Notes: generated from the letters alone by a model not told the origin. A stretch of DNA of 8,622 nucleotides from a bacterium UBA2214 (GCA_002327255.1 DCUM01000152.1:1-8622), one strand, 5' to 3'. Positions 1 through 6,087 are shown, counted from the stretch's first letter. Numbers and translations: made by a program.

Positions 1-25
1 CGTGGAATGAGGGGATGTAGATCGT

Positions 26-60
26 AAAGCCCGGGCCGGGCTGTTATTCGCCGGCTTTTT
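26..60 (+). terminator. Candidate intrinsic terminator of an upstream gene
   Basis: AAAGCC at 26-31 can pair with GGCTTT at 53-58, extended by GG/CC with one bulged C. Alternatively GCCGG at 35-39 pairs with CCGGC at 51-55. Either stem runs into a five-T tract at 56-60. This looks like a Rho-independent terminator for a gene ending left of the window. No coding frame in the first 25 bases can be assigned to that gene. Confidence 0.4.
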
Positions 61-161
61 CCTGCCGCATTGGCACGTGTCGTGGCGGGTATGCGTTCCC
101 CACGGAAAATCGGGAAATGGCATTGCGGGGCATGGTAAAAGGCAATCAGAATAAATAATAC

Positions 162-190
162 TTGACCGGTTCCGAATTATTTAATATTAT
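162..190 (+). promoter_or_regulatory. Candidate sigma70-type promoter for the S9 peptidase
   Basis: TTGACC at 162-167 and TATTAT at 185-190 are separated by exactly 17 bp, inside an AT-rich island that contrasts with the GC-rich flanks. Transcription would start near 197, giving a leader of about 26 nt that carries the AAGGAG ribosome binding site at 211-216. I checked for the Bacteroidota TAnnTTTG element; the sequence here is close but not a match. Confidence 0.55.
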
Positions 191-222
191 TTGAAATCAA
201 TATTATTAAAAAGGAGCCTGTC

Positions 223-2259
223 ATGACACGTACCTTGATCATCTTCCTCAGCGTACTTTGCAGCGCAATCCCCCTGTTCGCACAGGAAAGCCATCCCTTC
301 TCGATCCACGACATGCTCGCCATGGAGCGGATTTCCGATCCGCAGGTTTCACCGGACGGGCTGACCATCGCTTTCACCCTGCGCACAACCGATCTCGAGG
401 CCAACCGCGGCCGCACTGATCTCTGGCTGGTGGACGCCGATGGCAAAAATCTGCGCCGGCTGACGACCCATCCCGCCGGCGATTTCAATCCGCAGTGGTC
501 CCGCGACGGCAAGTCCATTTATTTTCTCTCCACCCGTTCCGGTTCCTCGCAGGTGTGGAAAATCGCGCTTCACGGCGGCGAGGCCGTTCCGGTCACCGAT
601 CTGCCGCTGGACGTCGGCAATCTCATCGCATCCCCCTATAGCAACCACCTCGCCTTCACCCTGGACGTATTTGTCGACTCGAAATCCATCGACAAAACCC
701 GCGAAATTCTCGATGCCAGGGCCAGACAGAAAAGCTCCGGCGTGATCTATGACCGCCTCTTTTTCCGCCACTGGGACACCTGGAAAGACGGACGGCGTTC
801 GCATCTCTTCGTCCTGCCGCTCAAAGAGGGCACGCCAATGGACGTGATGGCGGAGATGGATGCGGATGCGCCCTCCAAACCCTTCGGCGGGAGCGAAGAG
901 ATCGCCTTCACGCCCAACGGCCTCGGCATCGTCTTCACCGCCAAAGAGGTGGGCCGTGAAGAGGCGTGGTCCACCGATTTCGATCTCTATTACGCACCCC
1001 TGGATGGTTCCGGGGCGCCCCAATGCCTGACCGAAGCCAACGAAGCCTGGGATACGCAGCCGCTCTTCTCGCCCGACGGTCAAACCCTGGCCTATCTGGC
1101 CATGTCGCGTCCCCGCTACGAAGCCGACCGTTATCGCATCGTTCTGCATCAGTGGCATGACGGCAGCAAGCGGATTCTCACTGAAACGTGGGATCGTTCG
1201 CCCTCTTCCCTGTGCTGGTCCAGCGATGGCAAAACCCTCTATGTCACCGCGGATCACATCGGCCAGAGCGCCCTCTTTGCCGTCGATGTCAAGACGGGCG
1301 CGGTCAGAAGCATTGTCAAGGAGGGCAGTGTGTCAGCGCCCGCTGTGGCTGGGGCGCGCATCGTCTACGCGCTGGATCACCTCAAATCGCCGGTTGAACT
1401 GTGGTCTGTCTATCCCGATGGCAGCGATCCCAAACCGGTGACGCGCATCAACGCCAACAAACTGGCGCTGGCGCGCATGGGCGATTTCGAGCAGTTTGCC
1501 TTCAAAGGCTGGAAAGACGAGACGGTCTATTGCTACATCGTCAAGCCGGTCGATTTCGATCCCGCGAAAAAGTATCCGGTTGCGTTTCTGATCCATGGCG
1601 GGCCGCAGGGCTCTTTTGGCAATCACTTTCACTATCGCTGGAATCCGCAGGCCTATGCCGGCGCCGGTTATGCCGCGGTGATGGTGGACTTTCACGGCTC
1701 CACCGGCTATGGCCAGGCCTTCACCGACGCCATTCGCGGCGATTGGGGCGGCAAGCCCCTGGTCGATTTGCAGAAGGGACTGGCAGCCGCTTTGGCCAGA
1801 TATCCGTGGATGGATGGGACGCGCTGCGGCGCCCTGGGCGCTTCCTATGGCGGCTATATGATCAACTGGATCGCCGGCAATTGGCCGAACGGCTTCAAGT
1901 GCCTGGTGTCGCACGATGGCAATCTCGATGAGAGGCTGGCTTATTTCGACACCGAAGAGCTGTGGTTTCCGGAGTGGGAGCATATGGGTACACCGTGGAC
2001 GAATCCCGCCGGCTATGAGAAACACAATCCGGTGAATTTTGTCAAAAACTGGAAGACGCCGATACTGGTCGTTCATGGCGCACAGGACTTTCGCGTCGTC
2101 GAGACCCAGGGGATGTCGACGTTCACGGCGGCGCAGCGCCTCGGCATACCCAGCAAATTTCTTTATTTCCCGGACGAGAATCACTGGGTGCTGAAACCGG
2201 CCAATTCGATCCTGTGGCATGAGACCGTAATCGGATGGCTGGATCAGTGGCTCAAATAA
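223..2259 (+). CDS. Secreted S9 family (prolyl oligopeptidase clan) dipeptidyl peptidase, DPP5/S9C-like
   Basis: A 678-residue exported serine peptidase that probably removes dipeptides or acyl-amino acids from peptides in the periplasm or outside the cell. The start is fixed by AAGGAG six nt upstream and by a signal peptide at residues 1-21 (basic MTR, hydrophobic core, cleavage after LFAQ). Residues about 25-400 form a beta-propeller of PD40/WD40-like blades, with recurring SPDG, SRDG and SSDGK turns. The C-terminal alpha/beta hydrolase domain (about 430-678) has the oxyanion-side HGGPQG, the nucleophile motif GASYGGY with Ser541, Asp622 in HGAQDFR and His654 in ENHW. The spacing is normal for S9, and the length equals that of DPP5-type enzymes. 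The HDGN...TEELWFPEWE segment after the nucleophile is also typical of DPP5-like members. The gene appears monocistronic, with its own promoter and a 420-bp gap downstream. Exact substrate preference is inferred. Confidence 0.95.
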   Translation: MTRTLIIFLSVLCSAIPLFAQESHPFSIHDMLAMERISDPQVSPDGLTIAFTLRTTDLEANRGRTDLWLVDADGKNLRRLTTHPAGDFNPQWSRDGKSIYFLSTRSGSSQVWKIALHGGEAVPVTDLPLDVGNLIASPYSNHLAFTLDVFVDSKSIDKTREILDARARQKSSGVIYDRLFFRHWDTWKDGRRSHLFVLPLKEGTPMDVMAEMDADAPSKPFGGSEEIAFTPNGLGIVFTAKEVGREEAWSTDFDLYYAPLDGSGAPQCLTEANEAWDTQPLFSPDGQTLAYLAMSRPRYEADRYRIVLHQWHDGSKRILTETWDRSPSSLCWSSDGKTLYVTADHIGQSALFAVDVKTGAVRSIVKEGSVSAPAVAGARIVYALDHLKSPVELWSVYPDGSDPKPVTRINANKLALARMGDFEQFAFKGWKDETVYCYIVKPVDFDPAKKYPVAFLIHGGPQGSFGNHFHYRWNPQAYAGAGYAAVMVDFHGSTGYGQAFTDAIRGDWGGKPLVDLQKGLAAALARYPWMDGTRCGALGASYGGYMINWIAGNWPNGFKCLVSHDGNLDERLAYFDTEELWFPEWEHMGTPWTNPAGYEKHNPVNFVKNWKTPILVVHGAQDFRVVETQGMSTFTAAQRLGIPSKFLYFPDENHWVLKPANSILWHETVIGWLDQWLK

Positions 2260-2337
2260 CCGGCAGGGCGGAATTTCATCCATTCAGAAAAAACCGCCGA
2301 ATAATCGGATGAGCCGGATTTCGCAAGAAAACAGACT

Positions 2338-2361
2338 GCGGAATACACGGACTAAACGGAA
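2338..2361 (+). repeat. Dispersed 24-bp intergenic repeat, copy 1
   Basis: The first 15 bases, gcggaatacacggac, recur exactly at 6127-6141, and after three differing bases ACGGAA also matches. In total 21 of 24 positions agree with 6127-6150. Both copies are intergenic and in the same orientation. Confidence 0.6.
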
Positions 2362-2421
2362 TCTGTTAATCTGCCCCAGTGTCATCAACGCCAGGTGCGC
2401 AGAAATAACGGGTATCGTCCG

Positions 2422-2450
2422 TTGACGTCAAGGATATTTATTGGTATGAT
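2422..2450 (+). promoter_or_regulatory. Candidate strong sigma70-type promoter with overlapping palindrome
   Basis: TTGACG at 2422-2427 and TATGAT at 2445-2450 are 17 bp apart, each one base from consensus. The -35 hexamer lies inside the perfect 10-bp palindrome TTGACGTCAA (2422-2431), a geometry that suits a repressor operator. GACGTC recurs at about 2560. The predicted start near 2457 gives a leader of about 220 nt for the small membrane protein gene, including the hairpin at 2581-2656. Confidence 0.55.
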
Positions 2451-2580
2451 TTTTTCCAACGTCAGGGTACCAGATGAAGATAACGCTGTTTTATTGTTTA
2501 CTCTGCGTCTTTCGGCGATGATTGGTATTGATTATGGAGACAAACCGGGAAAGTACGGACGTCACAAAATTTTAAACCAT

Positions 2581-2656
2581 GCAGACCTTTTAAATCACGA
2601 ACGACCCCGTTCGCAGAAAAGCAGGGTGGACGGGGTCGTCTGTGAAAGGAGTCTGC
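2581..2656 (+). ncRNA. Long imperfect hairpin in the leader of the small membrane protein gene
   Basis: A 76-nt inverted repeat. From outside inwards: GCAGAC 2581-2586 pairs with GTCTGC 2651-2656; four further pairs involve 2587-2590 and 2646-2649; four bases (2591-2594) bulge; TCACG pairs with TGTGA including one G-U; one A-C mismatch; then a perfect 10-bp stem ACGACCCCGT (2601-2610) with ACGGGGTCGT (2630-2639). The stem can continue four more pairs into the loop. No T-tract follows on either strand, so it does not look like an intrinsic terminator. The ribosome binding site (2669-2674) lies outside it. It may be a cis-regulatory RNA, a processed small RNA or a palindromic repeat; no known riboswitch class is recognised. 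Confidence 0.55.
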
Positions 2657-2679
2657 TGAAAACTTCACGGAGGTAGACC

Positions 2680-3033
2680 ATGTTAACCAGCAAACGCGTC
2701 ATCATCACCACCCTGTGCGGGGCGCTCTGTGGCCTTTTTTGCATGTTTCTGGCCAGCAGCGATCCCAACGCCGCGCCACTCTCCGTCAATACCAAATGGC
2801 TGATCGTCCTCGGCCGTACCATGCTCGGCTTCACCATCGGCATCAGCGCCTTGCGCCTGAACTGGTGGCTGCATGGCATCGTTCTCGGCATCATCACCAG
2901 CATCATCATGGCCGTTCCGGTACTGAGTGATCCCAAAATCGCCGTGGGCACCATGGTCATGGGCGTGGTCTATGGGGTGCTGATTGAACTGGTGGCCACA
3001 AAATTTTTCAAGGCCAAAGGGGTGGGGGCGTGA
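2680..3033 (+). CDS. Small four-helix integral membrane protein, unknown function
   Basis: A 117-residue hydrophobic protein of no family I recognise. The start is supported by GGAGGT at 2669-2674, five nt upstream of ATG. Four likely membrane segments lie at about residues 7-27, 41-61, 64-84 and 89-110. The loop between segments 1 and 2 is polar (SSDPNAAPLSVNTK), and the C-terminus is basic (KFFKAKG), suggesting it faces the cytoplasm. A conserved-looking GRTMLGFTIGISALRL helix and glycine-rich helices point to tight helix packing. It has no cysteine pair or metal-binding motif suggesting an enzyme. It seems separately transcribed from a promoter about 230 nt upstream with a structured leader, and the next gene is unrelated. 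It could be a small transporter subunit or a membrane regulator; the sequence does not decide. Confidence 0.8.
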   Translation: MLTSKRVIITTLCGALCGLFCMFLASSDPNAAPLSVNTKWLIVLGRTMLGFTIGISALRLNWWLHGIVLGIITSIIMAVPVLSDPKIAVGTMVMGVVYGVLIELVATKFFKAKGVGA

Positions 3034-3074
3034 AGCAGATTTGCAGTTTGACCAAAAGTTCGCTTGCCACAGTT

Positions 3075-3104
3075 CGTCAGCTCGTCCATGTTTTTCTCCT
3101 GACG
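3075..3104 (+). terminator. Weak stem-loop between membrane protein and thioesterase genes
   Basis: CGTCAG (3075-3080) is the exact complement of CTGACG (3099-3104), with an 18-nt loop, followed by the T-rich GTTTAATATTT. It sits about 40 nt after the preceding stop codon. The stem is short and the T-tract broken, so termination is uncertain. Confidence 0.2.
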
Positions 3105-3146
3105 GTTTAATATTTACAATAAAAACAGCAATATCGCAGGAGCGCC

Positions 3147-3893
3147 ATGTACGAAAAAGAATACCGCGTTCATGTCTACGACACCGGCCCGGATGGCAGA
3201 CTGAGCCTGTATGCCTTGTTCAATTATCTCCAGGACATCGCCGCGGAACATGCCAATAAGATGGGTTTCGGACGCGACGATCTCATAAAGGACAACGTGA
3301 TCTGGGTCCTGTCGCGCATCTATGCCGAAATCAGCGTCTGGCCCGCCTGGGAAGAGCAGCTCAAGGTCAAGACCTGGCACAGGGGCAGCGACCGCCTCTT
3401 CGGACTGCGCGATTTCCTGATCACCCGGCGCGATGGCGCGCCCATCGGCGCCGCCACCTCTTCCTGGGCGGTTATCGATCTCGGGAGCCGGAAAATTCAG
3501 CGGCCGGACCAGATTCTCTCACAGCCATTTTTCGGTGGAGTGGCGCAGAATGCGCTGCCGCGAAACGCCGGCAAGGTGGAAGCAGCCGTCGCCGGCGCCC
3601 CGCTTACACCGCTGCATACCGTGCGCATCAGCGACCTCGATGTCAACCTCCACGCCAACAACGCCAAATATCTGCAATGGACGGTCGACAGCTATGACAT
3701 CGATTTTATCATGCGCCATCAACCCCGCAGCGTCGAGATCAATTATCTGGCGGAATCGCGTCTGGGCGATGACATCGCCATCCGGACTTTTGCCGCTGCA
3801 GACCATCCGCTGTCATTGAACCACTCCATCGTGCGCACTGCAGATGACGCGGAACTCACGCGGATGCGGATTGCGTGGAACGAGCGCGCCTGA
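3147..3893 (+). CDS. Acyl-ACP thioesterase, double hotdog (FatA/FatB-like)
   Basis: A 248-residue cytoplasmic enzyme expected to hydrolyse acyl-ACP, releasing free fatty acids from fatty acid synthesis and setting chain length. The start follows AGGAG at 3138-3142 by four nt. The N-terminal hotdog (about 1-135) has the typical opening with YALFNYLQDIAAEHA and the WVLSRIYAEISVWPAWEEQLKVKTW region. The C-terminal hotdog (about 150-248) carries the catalytic signature DLDVNLHANNAKYLQW, with Asp165, Asn167 and His169 in the D-x-N-x-H arrangement of plant and bacterial members. Glu203-Ser204 (AES) align with the Glu-Cys pair of plant FatB, so the position once proposed as the Cys nucleophile is Ser. 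The length is normal for bacterial homologues. An AT-rich stretch with TACAAT at 3115-3120 upstream suggests its own weak promoter. Its physiological acyl chain preference cannot be read from the sequence. Confidence 0.92.
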   Translation: MYEKEYRVHVYDTGPDGRLSLYALFNYLQDIAAEHANKMGFGRDDLIKDNVIWVLSRIYAEISVWPAWEEQLKVKTWHRGSDRLFGLRDFLITRRDGAPIGAATSSWAVIDLGSRKIQRPDQILSQPFFGGVAQNALPRNAGKVEAAVAGAPLTPLHTVRISDLDVNLHANNAKYLQWTVDSYDIDFIMRHQPRSVEINYLAESRLGDDIAIRTFAAADHPLSLNHSIVRTADDAELTRMRIAWNERA

Positions 3894-3932
3894 GCAGCGC
3901 ACGGTGAACAGGATGCCTCACTGCCCTGCCGG

Positions 3933-3959
3933 CCTGGGACGTTCCGGGTGCGATGTTTT
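3933..3959 (+). terminator. Possible intrinsic terminator after the thioesterase gene
   Basis: CCTGG (3933-3937) and CCGGG (3944-3948) form a five-pair stem with one T-G wobble around a six-base loop. Four Ts follow at 3956-3959 after seven intervening bases. A wider partial stem pairs CGCAC (3898-3902) with GTGCG (3948-3952). The T-tract is short and offset, so confidence is low. Confidence 0.25.
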
Positions 3960-4125
3960 AACCTAGTTGCCATCGGGGCCCTTTTGCGGAGCCTGATGCC
4001 GGTGACACCTCATCACTTGCCTTACTCCATATATGCCTTCAGGGGTGTCCGGTTATTGCGAAAATCATGGTTAAACATCCTTTGGATAATATGCAAGACA
4101 GGATTCTGTTTCAGGTGGAATCGAC

Positions 4126-4153
4126 TTGAAATCAAACAAGACCAATTTATAGT
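4126..4153 (+). promoter_or_regulatory. Candidate promoter for the exported protein / Fe-S protein operon
   Basis: TTGAAA at 4126-4131 and TATAGT at 4148-4153 are 16 bp apart in an AT-rich segment. Transcription would start near 4160, about 75 nt before the ATG at 4236. There is no other comparably good pair in the gap. Confidence 0.4.
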
Positions 4154-4235
4154 TACTAATCAGGTTAGGCGTGTTTTTAGGGACAACCGGACCATACGGA
4201 TAGGCCCCATTTTATCATCTTGCAGCGGAGGGATC

Positions 4236-4871
4236 ATGAAAAAACAGGGATTTTCCATCCTGGTAGTACTGACTCTGGTGATGGCGTTCAGCGCGCACCG
4301 CTCTTTTGGCAAGGAAAGCGGCGTTCAACCCGCCTCTCTGTTCCGCCTCGATTACCAGTATGGTGCGCTCAATCCCTGGCTTTTTTACGAAGTGCCCTTA
4401 TCGGCCAACGTCGGACTGCTGACGGTGTGGCAGATGTCGACGCAGGGATTTGCCCAGATCGACATCGGACCGGTTTTTCATCTCGGCAACTGGCAATTGA
4501 TTCCCCAGGTCGGCATCGACTTTTTTGAATCGTCGCAAGACGGCGCCCGCATCGGACACATCGTGCCGGAGTTTTATGCGATCCATACCGGTGCGATGGT
4601 GAGTTTTGAAAGCTGGAATCTCTGTTTTATCAAAGCACACGAAGAGCCATCCACTTTCTATTACTACCGCGATCATCTGCTGTGCCGCGCCGGCAAATGG
4701 CTCGCCCTCGGTCCCCAGATCGAAGGCTATCTTTTTCCCGATGCCAAACCGGACCACTATTTCGGCGGCCATGTCGATATCGATGCCGGCGCCGGCACCA
4801 TCGGCCTCTTCTACGGTCAAAACCGCGACCAACGCGGCGTCTTTCGCATGACGTTTTTGAAATTCTTTTAA
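4236..4871 (+). CDS. Exported, probably outer-membrane beta-barrel-like protein of unknown function
   Basis: A 211-residue protein. I place the start at 4236 rather than further upstream because GGAGG (4227-4231) precedes this ATG by four nt and the product then begins with a classic signal peptide (MKKQG, hydrophobic core, likely cleavage after SFG near residue 25). The mature part has no recognised enzymatic motif. It consists of short, alternating polar/hydrophobic strands rich in aromatic residues and glycine (QIDIGPVFHLGNWQLIPQVG, GLFYGQNRDQRGVFRMTF), and it ends in FLKFF. A terminal Phe preceded by alternating hydrophobics is the usual recognition signal of outer-membrane beta-barrels. 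Two cysteines (in LCFIK and LLCRAG) could form a disulfide. The Fe-S protein gene starts 15 nt after its stop, so the two are probably co-transcribed. The barrel assignment is inference; a soluble periplasmic protein is the alternative. Confidence 0.75.
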   Translation: MKKQGFSILVVLTLVMAFSAHRSFGKESGVQPASLFRLDYQYGALNPWLFYEVPLSANVGLLTVWQMSTQGFAQIDIGPVFHLGNWQLIPQVGIDFFESSQDGARIGHIVPEFYAIHTGAMVSFESWNLCFIKAHEEPSTFYYYRDHLLCRAGKWLALGPQIEGYLFPDAKPDHYFGGHVDIDAGAGTIGLFYGQNRDQRGVFRMTFLKFF

Positions 4872-4886
4872 AAGAGTGCGGCGTAC

Positions 4887-5834
4887 ATGGCAAAATGGCT
4901 GGACAGACTCATCAAACCCTCAACGCGGGCCTTTTTTCGCGAGGCGAAACGGACCAAAAATTACTCCTTCCTGGATGGACTGCACGGATATGTCTATGCG
5001 CGCTGGCTCTATTTCTATATTCACGTCGGCAGCGGCAAGCACTGGCTGGCGCGCGCCGGACGCCGCGCCTGGAAAGTGCTGCACCGGATGCGGTGGGCTC
5101 CATCACCCGGCCGTGCAGCGGCAAAAACCTTTGCGGACGGCTACCACGGCAAGGTAGTGCCGCTGCAGCAGGCGCGGGAATTGGTTCATTTGGACAAGCC
5201 CCTCACCCTCGGGGATCTCGAGCGCGTCATTCCCTATACGCATGCGCGCGATATCGTGCTGAAGAATCCGGATCACATCGTCGCGCTCGAGTGCGCGTGC
5301 CGCGCCGTCGCCGAACATCCCTGCCTGCCGCTGGACGTCTGCCTGGTCATCGGCGAGCCCTTTGCATCGTTCGTCCTCGAACACCATCCGCGCCGCAGCC
5401 GTCGTATTTCCCCGCAGCAGGCGGATGACATTCTGCGTTCGGAACATGAGCGCGGCCATGTGCAGCATGCTTTCTTCAAGGATGCCATGCTGAATCGTTT
5501 TTACGCCATCTGCAACTGCTGCGCCTGCTGCTGCGTGGCCATGCAATCGTTCAGACAGGGGACGCCGATGCTGGCGTCCTCGGGGTATGTGGTCGTCGTC
5601 GACGGAGATCGCTGCAGCGATTGCGGCCTGTGCGTGAAAAAATGTCCCTTCACTGCCCTGCGTCTCGTTGCCAAACGATTGCACGTGGATGCGGATCGCT
5701 GCATGGGCTGCGGCGTCTGCGTCTCCGTCTGCCAGCAACACGCTTTGCAGCTGCAACGGGATGCTGGCAAGGGGGAACCCCTGGAAATAGTCGAGCTGAT
5801 GCGGAGGGTTCACGCAAGCCAGATGATTCCCTGA
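4887..5834 (+). CDS. Cysteine-rich 4Fe-4S ferredoxin-domain protein
   Basis: A 315-residue cytoplasmic or membrane-associated iron-sulfur protein, probably an electron-transfer or redox-sensing component. The C-terminal part (about 235-290) is a two-cluster ferredoxin domain: CSDCGLCVKKCP (Cys243, 246, 249, 253) and CMGCGVCVSVCQ (Cys272, 275, 278, 282). In the second motif the Pro that usually follows the last Cys is Gln. Two further cysteine groups lie upstream: Cys136, 138, 146 and 152 (CACR...HPC...DVC) and the dense ICNCCACCC (Cys209, 211, 212, 214-216). That makes 18 candidate ligands, enough for more than two clusters. Residues 27-48 (FLDGLHGYVYARWLYFYIHV) are aromatic-rich and could touch the membrane. 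The layout matches a family of uncharacterised 4Fe-4S proteins I recall from anaerobes. No strong ribosome binding site precedes the ATG, consistent with translational coupling to the gene 15 nt upstream. Confidence 0.88.
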   Translation: MAKWLDRLIKPSTRAFFREAKRTKNYSFLDGLHGYVYARWLYFYIHVGSGKHWLARAGRRAWKVLHRMRWAPSPGRAAAKTFADGYHGKVVPLQQARELVHLDKPLTLGDLERVIPYTHARDIVLKNPDHIVALECACRAVAEHPCLPLDVCLVIGEPFASFVLEHHPRRSRRISPQQADDILRSEHERGHVQHAFFKDAMLNRFYAICNCCACCCVAMQSFRQGTPMLASSGYVVVVDGDRCSDCGLCVKKCPFTALRLVAKRLHVDADRCMGCGVCVSVCQQHALQLQRDAGKGEPLEIVELMRRVHASQMIP

Positions 5835-5838
5835 CACC

Positions 5839-6048
5839 ATGGATACGGATCGCTGCAAACCTTGCTCATCGTGGCGTTGCGCAACGCTCCCCGCCGCGGG
5901 GGCTGTTCGAGTGCCCGGAGAGAACTTGATTCGTTTTACCACGCGGCGTTACCGCCAGGTGCCGCTGCTCGTGCGCGGCCCCGGCGCCGAGGTCACCGCC
6001 GCCGGTGTGCTGGCGGATATCCTCCGGCTCCAGGCGGGAGGAGCATAA
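5839..6048 (+). pseudogene. C-terminal relic of a ThrA/MetL-type aspartokinase-homoserine dehydrogenase
   Basis: The second half of this 69-codon frame (about 5923-6036) reads GENLIRFTTRRYRQVPLLVR followed by GPGAEVTAAGVLADILRLQ. That is the C-terminal signature of the homoserine dehydrogenase domain in ThrA/MetL-type fusions (family pattern: FYT..YY..PLV.RG.GAG.DVTA.GV..D..R). Everything upstream, including the NAD-binding and catalytic parts, is missing. The expected GPGAG-x-(D/E)V has lost two residues. The first 28 codons do not resemble the family. Weakly family-like residues (LIVALRNAP, then GLFE) appear in the other two frames around 5862-5910, next to a run of Gs at 5898-5902, suggesting frameshifts. 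It begins four nt after the Fe-S gene stop and has no ribosome binding site. I read it as a decayed gene end, not a working protein; that some small protein is still made cannot be excluded. Confidence 0.7.
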
Positions 6049-6069
6049 ACACAGGCACAAAAAGTCGTA

Positions 6070-6087
6070 GCCGGGCCGGCGCCCGGC
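6070..6087. repeat. GC-rich perfect hairpin
   Basis: GCCGGGC (6070-6076) and GCCCGGC (6081-6087) are exact complements around the tetraloop CGGC. A further GCCCGGC at about 6109-6115 could pair instead, giving alternative folds. On the minus strand a five-T run follows the stem after six bases (6059-6063 on the plus strand), so it might terminate transcription in that direction, although no minus-strand gene is supported nearby. Confidence 0.5.

Larger units (their letters stand above)
2260..2679. other. Intergenic region with repeat, promoter and structured leader
   Basis: This 420-bp gap contains no convincing gene. A GTG-initiated frame (2395-2676) has no ribosome binding site, no recognisable domain and uncharacteristic composition. 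In order, the region holds a 24-bp dispersed repeat (2338-2361), a near-consensus promoter overlapping a palindrome (2422-2450), and a long hairpin (2581-2656) ending 23 nt before the next start codon. I see no clear terminator for the peptidase gene. Confidence 0.7.
3894..4235. other. Intergenic region with possible terminator, hairpin and promoter
   Basis: This 342-bp gap contains no supported gene. The frame continuing upstream of 4236 is open back to 3948, but its translation has no recognisable domain and a clear start lies at 4236. The region holds a possible terminator (3933-3959), an imperfect stem at 3999-4052 (CCGG and ACACC pairing with GGTGT and CCGG, with two bulged bases and a loop of about 30 nt), and a promoter-like pair at 4126-4153. 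Confidence 0.6.

Noticed and set aside
349..1257. 302-codon minus-strand open frame inside the peptidase gene
   Set aside because: It is the antisense shadow of a clearly coding frame with strong third-position GC bias. It has no ribosome binding site and no recognisable domain.
1333..2283. 316-codon minus-strand open frame overlapping the end of the peptidase gene
   Set aside because: Same reason: it lies opposite the well-conserved hydrolase domain and its translation is composition-driven and matches nothing.
2266..2300. GGCGG...CCGCC stem after the peptidase gene as a terminator
   Set aside because: It has only five pairs, a loop of more than 20 nt and no T-tract after it on the plus strand.
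2395..2676. 93-codon + strand frame between peptidase and membrane protein
   Set aside because: It starts at GTG without a ribosome binding site, overlaps the promoter and hairpin, and has no domain or coding-like composition.
5103..5942. 279-codon minus-strand frame opposite the Fe-S protein gene
   Set aside because: The plus-strand product has unmistakable cysteine cluster motifs; the reverse frame is its mirror.
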